Positions 16,794-25,143 of a stretch of 64,000 bases of DNA are shown here, in pieces; position 1 is the stretch's first letter; each line of letters opens with the position of its first letter. The stretch comes from Pseudomonadota bacterium (GTDB lineage Bacteria > Pseudomonadota > Gammaproteobacteria > Steroidobacterales > Steroidobacteraceae). Location: contig JAFEFN010000003.1 in assembly GCA_018240525.1 (NCBI GenBank), positions 186,001 through 250,000 of the forward strand, read 5' to 3'. The position numbers and the translations under genes were made by a program. Under the pieces are notes generated by a model. The model was not told the DNA's origin, did not search any database, and was given only the letters and a program-made list of their open reading frames with translations.

Positions 16794-17807
16794 GTGCTCC
16801 GTCATCACCAGCTGATGTCCGGCATTCTCCTCGGGGCGGCACTGCTCGTCCCGCTGGGGGTCGCTGCGCTCGTGCCCACCGCCCCCACCCCCGCCATCGA
16901 TCCTGCCGTGCAGGAAGAGCTCACCGAGATCATCGTCCAGACGACGGAGCCGAAGTACGCGGCCCCGACGCGGCGTGACCGCATCGGCCGGATCTGGGCC
17001 CCCGTCCTCATCGATGGCAAGGGCCCCTACCGCATGGTGCTCGACACCGGCGCGAATCATTCCGCCATCACCGAGCGCACCGCGCAGCTGATGGCCATGG
17101 CCAGCTCCGCCAACGCGGTGGTCGAGAAGAGCAGCACGCGCGTCACCGGCTTCACCGGCTCCATGGTGGTGCCCACCGTGCACGTCAACCACATGGAGGT
17201 GGGCGAGCTCTATCTCGGCGAGACCAACCTGCCGGTGCTGGCGGATGTCTTCGGCGGCGCGCAGGGCGTGCTCGGCATCGAGGGCCTGTTCGACAAGCGC
17301 ATCGTCGCCGACTTCGGCGCCGACAGGCTCACCATCACCCGCTCGCACGGAGAGCCTGCGCCGCGCGGCTTCGAGACCGTCGGGCTGCGGATGCTGAACG
17401 GCCTGCTGGTCGCGGACGTGTACGTCGGCCGCGTGAAGGCCAAGGCCATCATCGATACCGGCGCGCAGGGCACGGTCGGCAACCTCAAGCTGCGCGATGC
17501 GCTCAACCGCCAGCACCCGCGCAACGTGCAGCAGCAGGAGATCATGGGCGTCACGCTCGATGTGCAGTCCGGGGACTGGCTGCAGGCGCCGGACGTGGAC
17601 TTCGGCAAGCTGCTGCTGCGCGGCATCCACATCACCTTCGGCGACATGTACCTGTTCCAGCACTGGAACATGACCGACGAGCCGGCCCTCACCATCGGCA
17701 TGGACATGCTCGGCTCGTTCGACGTGCTGATCATCGACTACACGCGGCACGAAATGCAGATTCGCCCGCGGCCGTTCTCGCCCTTCGACCGCGACCGCGA
17801 CCGCTGA
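16794..17807 (+). CDS. Exported two-lobed retropepsin-like aspartic protease
   Basis: A 337-residue protein with a hydrophobic export segment (about residues 8-28) and two copies of the aspartic protease motif: LDTGANHS with Asp84 and IDTGAQGT with Asp221. Each lies in a beta-rich lobe that ends in a hydrophobic-hydrophobic-Gly element (GVLGIEGL and LTIGMDMLG). The two lobes could form one active site within a single chain, as in pepsins, using retropepsin-type (Asp_protease) domains. It probably works in the periplasm or on the inner membrane. GTG is taken as the start; an ATG 21 bases later is possible, and neither has a clear ribosome-binding site. It converges on the PPOX gene 19 bp away. 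Confidence 0.85.
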   Translation: MLRHHQLMSGILLGAALLVPLGVAALVPTAPTPAIDPAVQEELTEIIVQTTEPKYAAPTRRDRIGRIWAPVLIDGKGPYRMVLDTGANHSAITERTAQLMAMASSANAVVEKSSTRVTGFTGSMVVPTVHVNHMEVGELYLGETNLPVLADVFGGAQGVLGIEGLFDKRIVADFGADRLTITRSHGEPAPRGFETVGLRMLNGLLVADVYVGRVKAKAIIDTGAQGTVGNLKLRDALNRQHPRNVQQQEIMGVTLDVQSGDWLQAPDVDFGKLLLRGIHITFGDMYLFQHWNMTDEPALTIGMDMLGSFDVLIIDYTRHEMQIRPRPFSPFDRDRDR

Positions 17808-17826
17808 GAAGCCGCCGCCGCCGCGC

Positions 17827-18225
17827 TCACATGGAGCTGGAACGCTCCGGCTGCACCTTGTAGATCACGCGCTGCTCCTTGTCGCCGCGCCACGGGTACT
17901 TGTCCTGCCCGAGATAACGCTTGGCGAGGGCGTCGATGTGCGCTTCCGCCCCGGCCTTGGTGCGCTCGACCACGCGGCCGCGCACCTCCAGGTAACGATA
18001 GGGATTGTCCGGGTCCGTCACCGACAGCGCCACGCGCGGGTCGCGCTGCATGTTCTTGTCCTTCAGGCGCCCTTCGGCTGTGTTGATGAGCACGTGCCGC
18101 CCGTCGTAGTCGACCCACACGGGCGTTGACTGCGGCCTGCCGTCCGGCAGCAGGGTCACCAGGTGGGCAAAGGCCTTCTTGGTCAGAAGGTCGGCGTGCG
18201 ATTGCGGGATGCCGCTCTGGGTCAT
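17827..18225 (-). CDS. PPOX-class (pyridoxamine phosphate oxidase-like) flavoprotein, Rv1155 type
   Basis: A 132-residue split-barrel protein. GRPQSTPVWVDYDGRHVLINTAEGRLKDKN and RDPRVALSV match the FMN/F420-binding family often named PPOX class F420-dependent (Rv1155). Such proteins bind FMN, F420 or haem; in an organism with no known F420 synthesis, FMN is more likely (inference). The start is placed at MTQSG because AGGAG lies at good spacing; a longer frame upstream has no family resemblance. It is the third gene of a HAD-hypothetical-PPOX run on the minus strand. Confidence 0.85.
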   Translation of the reverse strand: MTQSGIPQSHADLLTKKAFAHLVTLLPDGRPQSTPVWVDYDGRHVLINTAEGRLKDKNMQRDPRVALSVTDPDNPYRYLEVRGRVVERTKAGAEAHIDALAKRYLGQDKYPWRGDKEQRVIYKVQPERSSSM

Positions 18226-18236
18226 GTCGCTTCTCC

Positions 18237-18728
18237 TCAGGATGCCCCGCGCCCGGGGGTCTCCAGGCGCAGGAATCGTCGCCGCTCGTTCCATTGGTGG
18301 CGGGCATGAAGTCGCTCGGCCTGATTGGTGGTCTCCGGCGGCAGCGCCTGCAGCGCCCGCAGCGCGGCCGCGTGCGCCATCGTCACGGCCGGGTCACTCT
18401 GCAGGAGCGCCCGGTAGTGCTCGAGGAAGGGCTGCTCGGCGGGTGCGCCACCGCCGCTGAGCAGCTCGCGCGCATGCGCCCCGATGGCGGCGGCCTCTTC
18501 GACGGGCAGCTCCTGCGCCGAGGCGAGGGCATGGTCGATGTCGGCGATCAGCCGGTACAGCGGCTGCAGCCAGGCCCACTCGGGGCTGGTGGTGATCTGC
18601 CGCAGGCGCTCCAGCGGCGAGGCGGGCGCCGAGAAGTGCCGTTCGGCCTCGAGCACCGCGCTCAGCACGCCCTGCAGCGCCTCACTGCCGGCGTGCAGCT
18701 GCTCGAGCCATGGCCGCTGTGGTGACAT
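18237..18728 (-). CDS. Hypothetical helical protein, 163 residues
   Basis: I do not recognise this family. The protein is predicted almost wholly helical, with no signal peptide or membrane segment: LEQLHAGSEALQGVLSAVLEAERHF, then PLERLRQITTSPEWAWLQPLYRLIADIDHAL, then a longer helical C-terminal half. It sits 11 bp upstream of the PPOX gene and 26 bp downstream of the HAD gene, so it is probably co-transcribed with both. Codon use matches its neighbours, with third-position GC throughout, which supports it being a real gene. The SPEWxWLxPLYRLIADID pattern suggests a four-helix bundle; the function is unknown. Confidence 0.75.
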   Translation of the reverse strand: MSPQRPWLEQLHAGSEALQGVLSAVLEAERHFSAPASPLERLRQITTSPEWAWLQPLYRLIADIDHALASAQELPVEEAAAIGAHARELLSGGGAPAEQPFLEHYRALLQSDPAVTMAHAAALRALQALPPETTNQAERLHARHQWNERRRFLRLETPGRGAS

Positions 18729-18754
18729 CGGCGCGTCCCCTTCACTGACGAGGC

Positions 18755-19450
18755 TTAGGGTACCTTCTGCGCTGCGGGTGCGCCAGAAAGCTGCCCGAGG
18801 CTGCAGCTGGCCAGTTCGCCGATGCCGCCGAGGTTGACGTCCGGCGGCGGATGACGCGCCACCTCGGCTGCATCGAGCGCGTAGTGACCCTGGCGCGGAA
18901 ACACCGTGGTCACCTTCGCACCCCATGCCTGCTTCACCGCCGCCAGGATGCGCACCTTGTCATCGACGAGCACATAGTGCGCCCCCGGGTAGCGGCGCTG
19001 CACCTCATCCAGCATCCGCTCCTTGTGCACATAGATGAGCACGTGCCCCTGCACCGCCGCCCAGAGCCCCGCCCCGCGCACCTTCAGCGGCTGGAACACG
19101 GCGTCGCCGTCGGAGAGGATGACCGTCCGTCCCAGGCGCGCGCAGTGCTCGAGCGCCTCGAGCGCCCCCGGATACAGCTGCTCGCGGAACGGATAGTCGC
19201 TGAAGAAGAACACCGCCTGCAGCAGCAGCGGGTCGTCCGGGCGCTCCAGCCGCAGCCGCTCGAGCGCCCCGAGGTAATCAGCGTAGCCGAGCCGGTCGCG
19301 CAGCTCCTCGAACAATGCCCAGTAGCGCGCCTGCACCGCGGTCCCGAAGGTGTGCGTCAGGTACTCGGTCAGCTGCCTTTGCAGCGCATCGTTGTCGAAC
19401 AGCGTGTTGTCGACGTCGAACAGAAACACCAGCGACCCGTCCGTGCCCAC
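18755..19450 (-). CDS. HAD-superfamily hydrolase
   Basis: A 231-residue haloacid dehalogenase-type phosphatase. Motif I is FDVDNTLFDND (residues 11-21), motif II is ILSDGDA, the motif III lysine lies in the VHKERM region and motif IV is LVDDK. A helical C1 cap (about 20-85) follows motif I, as in phosphoglycolate phosphatase-like enzymes. The substrate is probably a small phosphate ester but cannot be specified. It appears to head a small minus-strand operon with the hypothetical and PPOX genes. The C-terminal 35 residues, after EVARHPPPD, look disordered and may be lineage-specific. Confidence 0.9.
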   Translation of the reverse strand: MGTDGSLVFLFDVDNTLFDNDALQRQLTEYLTHTFGTAVQARYWALFEELRDRLGYADYLGALERLRLERPDDPLLLQAVFFFSDYPFREQLYPGALEALEHCARLGRTVILSDGDAVFQPLKVRGAGLWAAVQGHVLIYVHKERMLDEVQRRYPGAHYVLVDDKVRILAAVKQAWGAKVTTVFPRQGHYALDAAEVARHPPPDVNLGGIGELASCSLGQLSGAPAAQKVP

Positions 19451-19587
19451 ACGCCTGCGCCCCGTGCCGAATGCCCCGTCTGAGTGTACGCTTGCGGCAC
19501 GGCAGGCAGGATGTGGCCTGTCAACCGCGCAGCGCGTGGCGCGTTCGCCCGCCGAGGCGCAGTCGGACTCAAGGGAGCACGGACCTC

Positions 19588-20832
19588 ATGAAGAACCCCA
19601 CTCTCGCGACGCCTTTGCCTGGCTTGCGTCTGCGGCGCGCGGGCACGGCCGCCGCCACCGCCCTGCTGCTGGCGGCCTGCGGCAGCGGCAGCAGCACCTA
19701 CTCCACCTCGATCAACGTCCCCAACTCGGTGGCCATCGCCGACGTCAACGGCGACGGCGTGCAGGATCTGGTGGTGGCCACCACGCTCTACCAGGGCTAC
19801 GTGGACAACCCAGGCTTTGCGAACGTCATCCTCAACAGCCCCGGCTCCCCGGGGACCTTCCAGGGCGGCGTGCACTACGCCACCACCAACCTCGACCCCG
19901 CCAGCATCGCCGCTGCGGACCTCACCAACAGCGGCATGGTCGACCTGGTGGTGGCCAACGCCTTCGGCAGCGTCTCGATCTACCGGCACGGAGCGACGCC
20001 CGGTACGTTCATGGCCGCGGTCGACGTGCCGACCGGCGGCGCGCCGAACCAGGTTGTCGTCGGCGACGTCAACGGCGACGGCCTGCCGGATCTGGCCCTG
20101 GCGGACCTCAACGGCAGCGTGATCCTGCTGCTGCAGGATGCGGCGCACCCCGGGGAATTCCTCGCCCCGGTGGTGCTGCCGACCGCGACGGGCGTCGAGT
20201 CCGTGGCCCTGGCGGACCTGAACGGCGACGGTGCGGTCGACATCGTCGCCTGCGGTGCCGATGGCTACGGCAACAACGGTGCGGTCTACGTCTTCTTCCA
20301 GGTGGTAACCGCGCCCCCGGGCACCTTCCTCACGCCGGTAAGCTTCCCGGCCGGAGCCCAGCCCTCCTCGGTGAAGGCCGCGGACATGAACGGCGACGGG
20401 CTGACAGACCTCGTGGTCGCCAACTACGGCCCCGGTGCCGATGGCGCAGGTTCAGCCGGGGTGTCGATACTGATGCAGAATCCGGCGCAGGCGGGCACGT
20501 TCCTGGCGCCGGTCACCTACCCGACGCCGGGCGGCTCGATCGACGTGGCGGTGGGGGCGCTCACCACGCCGGGGGTCAACGACGTGGTCGTCGCCAACCT
20601 TGCCGGCGCCAGCAGCATCTCGGTGCTGCTGCACGATCCGGCGCACCCGGGCAGCTTGCTGGCGGCGACCAACTACGCAGGTTTCGGCCAGCCGCTCGGC
20701 GTGGCGCTCGGGGACCTCAACGGCGATGGCCGCCTGGACATCGCCGCGGCGGATGCGACCAGCGCCACCGTACTCTTCCAGAGCAGCACGCAGCCGGGCA
20801 CCTTCGCCCCGGCCACGCAGGTCGGCCAATAA
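19588..20832 (+). CDS. VCBS/FG-GAP repeat lipoprotein
   Basis: A 414-residue protein with a lipoprotein signal: hydrophobic segment and lipobox LLAAC, with the modified Cys near residue 31. At least six VCBS/FG-GAP repeats follow, with calcium-loop motifs such as DVNGDGVQDLVV, DVNGDGLPDLAL, DLNGDGAVDIVA, DMNGDGLTDLVV and DLNGDGRLDIAA. They predict a seven-bladed propeller-like ectodomain anchored to a membrane lipid. AAGGGAG lies about 10 bases upstream of the ATG. The function is unknown; a role in surface binding is the usual guess. It is unrelated in arrangement to the TPR/FG-GAP protein at 6007-7707. A bidirectional terminator follows. Confidence 0.87.
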   Translation: MKNPTLATPLPGLRLRRAGTAAATALLLAACGSGSSTYSTSINVPNSVAIADVNGDGVQDLVVATTLYQGYVDNPGFANVILNSPGSPGTFQGGVHYATTNLDPASIAAADLTNSGMVDLVVANAFGSVSIYRHGATPGTFMAAVDVPTGGAPNQVVVGDVNGDGLPDLALADLNGSVILLLQDAAHPGEFLAPVVLPTATGVESVALADLNGDGAVDIVACGADGYGNNGAVYVFFQVVTAPPGTFLTPVSFPAGAQPSSVKAADMNGDGLTDLVVANYGPGADGAGSAGVSILMQNPAQAGTFLAPVTYPTPGGSIDVAVGALTTPGVNDVVVANLAGASSISVLLHDPAHPGSLLAATNYAGFGQPLGVALGDLNGDGRLDIAAADATSATVLFQSSTQPGTFAPATQVGQ

Positions 20833-20833
20833 A

Positions 20834-20863
20834 AAAGCGCGGGGTGTCACCACCCCGCGCTTT
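20834..20863. terminator. Bidirectional intrinsic terminator between convergent genes
   Basis: A 13-bp perfect stem (AAAGCGCGGGGTG and complement) with a 4-nt loop lies between the VCBS lipoprotein stop codon and the convergent Gly/His/Tyr-rich gene. On the minus strand it is followed by a run of six T, making it a canonical Rho-independent terminator for that gene. On the plus strand the tail is only TTTG, so termination there is probably weaker. Confidence 0.9.
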
Positions 20864-20881
20864 GCTTCGCTCCGGAGGCCG

Positions 20882-21805
20882 TCAGCGCGCGCTGTAGCCG
20901 CGGGCGTCCAGGCACGCGGCCATCGCGCGCCGGTACTCCGCCACCGCCCCGCCCGTCGCCGCACGCGTCGGGTCGTAGCCGGTCTGGGACACCGCCCAGC
21001 TGTGGCACTCGTACTTGTCCGTATTCGTCTGCTGCTCGGACTGGCCGTTACGCGGGTAGACGTACACATCGCCGCTGCCTTCCGCGGCGGGCCCCGGCTG
21101 CGGGGCGGCCGTCACGGCGCCATTGTCCGGCACGGCAGAACCGTCATCCCCGGAGGGGTTCTCGTAGGTCGCCGCGCTGCCGCCACCGGCCGGCGGCGGG
21201 TCGGTCACGACGTAGCCGCCGTAGCCTGCGTTATAGGTGTAGTAGAGGTTGTTGTAGTAGTAATACGGGTAGCCGCCCCACCAGAAGGTGGCGTAGCCGA
21301 AGGGCAGCACCGGGTAGTACCAGATGTAGCCGGGGTAGTAGTAGCAGTGCGGCCAGTACGCGCCGTGCCAGTAGCCACCGCCCCAGTAGTGCGGGTAATA
21401 GCCGCCGTGGTAGTAGCCGCCGCCATGGTAGACACCGCCATGGTAGTAGCCCCCGCCGTGATAGACCGCGCCGCCGTGATAGGCACCGGTGCCGCCGTGG
21501 TAATAGGCAGTCGTACCGTGCGCGGCCGTGACGCCGCCGCCGTGGTAGAAGGTTCCGCCGCCATGGTAGTAGGCGGGCGCACCGACGTGGCCGCCGCCGA
21601 AGTGCGGCGCACCGCCACCGAAGTGGCCGCCGCCCGCGGGGGCACCGCCGCCGAAGTGGCCGCCGCCTGCGGGCGCGCCGCCCCCGAAATGGCCACCGCC
21701 CCCCATGGATGCGTGCTGGGCATAAGCAGGCGCAGTCGCGAGCGCAGCGCCGAGCACTAAGGCTCCGACGGTCCGAACAACGAGTCGCGCACTCAGGCTT
21801 TTCAC
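20882..21805 (-). CDS. Secreted Gly/His/Tyr-rich repeat protein with a conserved C-terminal domain
   Basis: A 307-residue protein with a signal peptide cleaved near AYAQH. Residues about 33-70 hold tandem GGGHFGGGAPA repeats, and about 75-140 hold YYHGG/VYHGGGYYHGG repeats, followed by a Trp/Tyr-rich stretch (YYPHYWGGGYWHGAYW). The C-terminal 60 residues are ordinary sequence and contain YPRNGQSEQQTNTDKYECHSW, a motif I associate with uncharacterised DUF6515-type proteins. The His-rich repeats could bind metals and the aromatic-Gly part could form an outer-surface or periplasmic matrix (inference). An intrinsic terminator follows the gene. The repeats are DNA-level as well as protein-level, so repeat number may vary between strains. 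Confidence 0.8.
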   Translation of the reverse strand: MKSLSARLVVRTVGALVLGAALATAPAYAQHASMGGGGHFGGGAPAGGGHFGGGAPAGGGHFGGGAPHFGGGHVGAPAYYHGGGTFYHGGGVTAAHGTTAYYHGGTGAYHGGAVYHGGGYYHGGVYHGGGYYHGGYYPHYWGGGYWHGAYWPHCYYYPGYIWYYPVLPFGYATFWWGGYPYYYYNNLYYTYNAGYGGYVVTDPPPAGGGSAATYENPSGDDGSAVPDNGAVTAAPQPGPAAEGSGDVYVYPRNGQSEQQTNTDKYECHSWAVSQTGYDPTRAATGGAVAEYRRAMAACLDARGYSAR

Positions 21806-22024
21806 AGGCTCCTCACTTCGGTATTCGACCGGTTCTGCGAGCAGTTCCCTCTTGGTGAATTAGACGCCCCGCGGCAGTTCACGTTCAAGGCTGCAGTCAT
21901 TAAAACGCGGTAATCGCCCCGCGGCTGACATAAGTAATGGGGGCAGTACGGTCTTTTTTAAGCCCGGACCCCCTTGCGGGGGCCGGTTCACACCCCGTTC
22001 AGCTCGGGAACGCCCGGCCGGGCG

Positions 22025-23008
22025 CTAGAAGACCATGTTCACGGCAACGGCGGGGGTGATGCTGGCCGAGGTATTGCGGCCGACCTCGATGATGCGCACC
22101 CCCAGCAGTACGCCGGCCCGGGCGCTCCAGTTGTACTCGATGGCGGGGGCAAAGCCGAGTGACCAGGACGCGCCGGAGTCGCCGCTGACCGCGCCGGCGG
22201 CATCCGCGCCCTGCAGGTGGGTGCTGTCGTTGTGCTGGTAGACCACGTCCATCGCCGCGACCCACTCGCGCGTGATGCTGTACTCGGCGGCCGCATCGAC
22301 GGTGAGCCCATCCCCGGGGCTGGCGTGGCCGTGGAACCCGGGGGCGGTGCCGTACACGCTCTGGCCCGACAGCGATGCCGATGAGGACACGGTGTAGGTG
22401 AGGTCCAGGCGTCCGCGCAGGATGCGCCCGTTGGGCATCCAGAAATACTGCTGCGAATAGACCGAGAAGCCGGTGCTGTAGGCGCCCGCGCCCGTGCCGT
22501 CGCTCGCGCGGTCGAGCTGGTCGTAGGCCCCGGTGGGCAGCGTCTCGTCGATCACGAGCGAGACCGAGGGCGTGCGGTGCCCGTCCTGGTACTGCGAGAT
22601 GCCATAGGCGGCCTGCAGCGTCAGGTCCCCGGCGCCGATACCGGAGCTGGTCGGCCCCTGCGGGGGCATGTTGTAGAAAAAGCGCGGGATCAGGCCCGCG
22701 GTCAGCCGGTCCGTCACGCCGTAGAGGATGTAAGTGAGCGAGCCCAGGTCGTGCTCGGTCGCGGTCGCATGGCGCGTACCGGCCGTGTCGAAGTGCCCGC
22801 TGCTGATGATGTCGAACAGGTACGGTTCGACCAGGGCATGCCCCTGCGGCAGCGTCGCCCCCGAGGCGGCCAGCATCGGCCCGGTCCACCAGGCATCCTC
22901 GCGCGACTGCACGTCCACCGCCTTCGCCGGAGCGTTCACCATCGCCGCCAGCAGCCACACCACTGCCTGGCCCGCGGCGCGCCGCCGCGCGGCTGCTTCA
23001 GTTGGCAT
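22025..23008 (-). CDS. Outer-membrane beta-barrel protein (phenol-degradation MetA-like)
   Basis: A protein of about 327 residues with an N-terminal export signal (WLLAAMVNAPAKA) and alternating beta-strands through to a C-terminal F (TPAVAVNMVF), the outer-membrane targeting signature. GDLTLQAAYGISQYQDGHRTPSVSLVIDETLPTGAYD resembles the MetA-pathway/transporter outer-membrane family often found near aromatic degradation genes. The start is uncertain: MPTEAAARRR gives a normal signal peptide, but no good ribosome-binding site precedes it, and the frame stays open for another 21 codons upstream. It follows hmgA-fahA-VUT on the same strand, 87 bp downstream, and may export or import pathway compounds. 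Confidence 0.78.
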   Translation of the reverse strand: MPTEAAARRRAAGQAVVWLLAAMVNAPAKAVDVQSREDAWWTGPMLAASGATLPQGHALVEPYLFDIISSGHFDTAGTRHATATEHDLGSLTYILYGVTDRLTAGLIPRFFYNMPPQGPTSSGIGAGDLTLQAAYGISQYQDGHRTPSVSLVIDETLPTGAYDQLDRASDGTGAGAYSTGFSVYSQQYFWMPNGRILRGRLDLTYTVSSSASLSGQSVYGTAPGFHGHASPGDGLTVDAAAEYSITREWVAAMDVVYQHNDSTHLQGADAAGAVSGDSGASWSLGFAPAIEYNWSARAGVLLGVRIIEVGRNTSASITPAVAVNMVF

Positions 23009-23095
23009 GGGTGAGGATGATCGTCGCGTCCCGCGCCGGGCGCATTCCGCTTCCTGCGCTTCCTGCGTCACTGTCGGGCTCCCGGCGCATCGGGC

Positions 23096-23791
23096 TCAGG
23101 CCTTCAGCGAGAAGGGCGTGAAGTTGGTGTGGCGGTCGTAGTAGTCCTCGTGCTCGGCGCGCTTGAGGAAGCCGACGATCCGGTAGGTGAGCGGCGTCGC
23201 CACCACCTCCCAGCCGGACTTGAGCACGTACTGCGTGAAGGTCGCCGCCAGCAGCTTGTCGGTCGGCCAGACCCCGGCAAAGGCGATGGCCATGAACAGG
23301 CCCGAGTCGACCAGCTCCCCGCACAGCGTCGAGCCGATGAGGCGCGTCCACAGCCAGCGACCGCGGGTCCAGATCTTCATCTTCGCCAGCACGTAGCTGT
23401 TGACGAACGATCCGCACCAGAAGGCGATGATGGAGGCGCAGATGATGCGCGGGGTGCTGCCGAAGACCGCCTCGACGGCGGCCTGCTTGCCGCGCCAGAA
23501 ATCCGCCGGCGGCAGGTTCACGACCACGGCCGACATGATCGCCGCGAACACCAGCGCGCCGAACCCGCTCCACACCACGCGACGGTCGCGCGCGTAGCCG
23601 TACACCTCGGTGAGGATGTCGCCGAAGAGATAGGAGATCGGGAAGAACAGCACGCCGGCCAGGAAGGTCACCTCGCCCACCAGCGGCAGGTGCACGGTGG
23701 AGACCTTGGCGGGGCCGATGAGGTTGGCACACAGCAGCACGCACACGTACGCGCCGAGGATGAGATCGTAGTAGCGGTAGTTTCTGGTCAT
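23096..23791 (-). CDS. VUT-family (YhhQ-like) membrane transporter
   Basis: A 231-residue integral membrane protein with about six transmembrane helices. LILGAYVCVLLCANLIGPAKV, FFPISYLFGDILTEVYGYARDRRVVW and FWCGSFVNSYVLAKMKIW are characteristic of the VUT/YhhQ family, whose E. coli member takes up queuosine precursors. The start ATG overlaps the fahA stop codon (ATGA), so it is translated with the homogentisate pathway genes. That partner is unexpected; either the family member has another substrate or the coupling is only opportunistic. The family call is firm, the substrate is not. Confidence 0.88.
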   Translation of the reverse strand: MTRNYRYYDLILGAYVCVLLCANLIGPAKVSTVHLPLVGEVTFLAGVLFFPISYLFGDILTEVYGYARDRRVVWSGFGALVFAAIMSAVVVNLPPADFWRGKQAAVEAVFGSTPRIICASIIAFWCGSFVNSYVLAKMKIWTRGRWLWTRLIGSTLCGELVDSGLFMAIAFAGVWPTDKLLAATFTQYVLKSGWEVVATPLTYRIVGFLKRAEHEDYYDRHTNFTPFSLKA

Positions 23792-25143
23792 TGCCCGCGG
23801 CCCCTTAGTCGCCCGCCCGCCAGCGGCACGGCCGGCAGCACCGTGCCGGCGGCCTCGCCGAAGCCGATGCGCACGCAGCCCTCGCGCGCGCAGAAGCCGC
23901 GCAGGGTGACGCGGTCGCCGTCCTCGAGGAAGGTGCGCTGCTCCCCGCCGGGCAGCGCGATCGGCTGCGCGCCACCCGCGCTCAGCTCCAGCAGCGACCC
24001 GCCCTGCTCCGGCTGCGGGCCGGACTGGGTGCCGGTGCCGAGCAGGTCCCCGGGGGCGAGGTTGCAGCCGTTGACCGTGTGGTGGGTCAGCATCTGCGCC
24101 GGGGTCCACCAGGCATCGCGCAGGTTCGACTGCGACAGCCGCTGCGCGGCGACGCCGGCGGCACGCATGCGCGGCGTCTGCAGGTACACCTCCAGCGTGA
24201 TGTCGAAGGCGCCGCCACGGCGCACGCCCTCCCCGTCCAGGTAGTCCAGCACCGCCGGCTCGCCGGCCGGCCGGGTGAACGGTGCCCGAAACGGCGCCAG
24301 CGCCTCGAGCGTCACCACCCACGGCGAGACCGTCGTGGCGAAGTTCTTGGCGAGGAACGGCCCCAGCGGCTGGTACTCCCACCCCTGGATGTCGCGCGCG
24401 GACCAGTCATTGAGCAGGCACAGGCCGAAGATGTGCTCCTCGGCCTCCTGCAGCGGCACGCGGGTGCCGAGCGCATTGCCCCGTCCGACGAAGATCCCGA
24501 CCTCGAGCTCGTAGTCCAGGCGCCGCGAGGGGGCGAGGAAGGGCTGCGTCGCGCCCTTGGGCGACAGCTGTCCCCAGGGACGGTGGAAGTCGAAGCCCGA
24601 GACGCGCACGGAGGAGGCGCGCCCGTGGTAGGCGATCGGTACCCACTTGTAGTTGGGCAGGAGCGGGCTGTCGGGGCGGAACTGACGGCCGACGGTGGTG
24701 GCGTGGTGGATCGAGGCGTAGAAGTCGGTGAAGTCACCGACGTCGGCCGCCACGCGGTACTCGCACTCACCCTGCGGGACGAGCAGCCGCTGCAACAGCC
24801 CCTGCTGCGCAGCATCCGTGCGCAGCGCCGCCGAGAGCGCCGCGCGCAGCGCCGAGGCCGGGCCGGTCCCCAGGCCCATGAGGGCATTCAGCGCCGGCGC
24901 GCAGCAGGCGCCCAGCGCCTGGGCGGCCGCACCCGTGAACGGGGCCGCCGCGTGCAGCGCGCCCAGGTCCAGCACCTGGTCGCCGATGGCCACGCCGCCG
25001 CGGAAGGCCTCGCCCGTGCCGGCGCGGCGGAAGGCGGCGAACGGCAGGTTCTGCAGCGGGAAGTCGCCGCCGGCATTGGCCGATGCCACCCAGCTGCGCA
25101 GCTGCGGGTCGTGCGTCGCATTCAGCCCCGGGGAAGCGCTCAT
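23788..25143 (-). CDS. fahA: Fumarylacetoacetase
   Basis: A 451-residue enzyme that splits fumarylacetoacetate into fumarate and acetoacetate, the last step of tyrosine/homogentisate breakdown. [21 protein letters not shown] carries the metal Asp and the catalytic His; [28 protein letters not shown] and GTGTQSGP are further signatures of the two-domain FAH family. Length is slightly above the usual 420-435 because of Ala-rich loops. It overlaps hmgA upstream and the VUT gene downstream by ATGA at both ends. No maleylacetoacetate isomerase gene (maiA) is in this cluster. Confidence 0.96.
   Translation of the reverse strand: MSASPGLNATHDPQLRSWVASANAGGDFPLQNLPFAAFRRAGTGEAFRGGVAIGDQVLDLGALHAAAPFTGAAAQALGACCAPALNALMGLGTGPASALRAALSAALRTDAAQQGLLQRLLVPQGECEYRVAADVGDFTDFYASIHHATTVGRQFRPDSPLLPNYKWVPIAYHGRASSVRVSGFDFHRPWGQLSPKGATQPFLAPSRRLDYELEVGIFVGRGNALGTRVPLQEAEEHIFGLCLLNDWSARDIQGWEYQPLGPFLAKNFATTVSPWVVTLEALAPFRAPFTRPAGEPAVLDYLDGEGVRRGGAFDITLEVYLQTPRMRAAGVAAQRLSQSNLRDAWWTPAQMLTHHTVNGCNLAPGDLLGTGTQSGPQPEQGGSLLELSAGGAQPIALPGGEQRTFLEDGDRVTLRGFCAREGCVRIGFGEAAGTVLPAVPLAGGRLRGRGQ

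Noticed and set aside
21964..21988. Terminator after the outer-membrane protein gene (hairpin with CCCCC/GGGGG stem)
   Set aside because: The nearby T-run is on the wrong side for the minus-strand transcript, and the stem is short and interrupted by a bulge. It is too weak to list.
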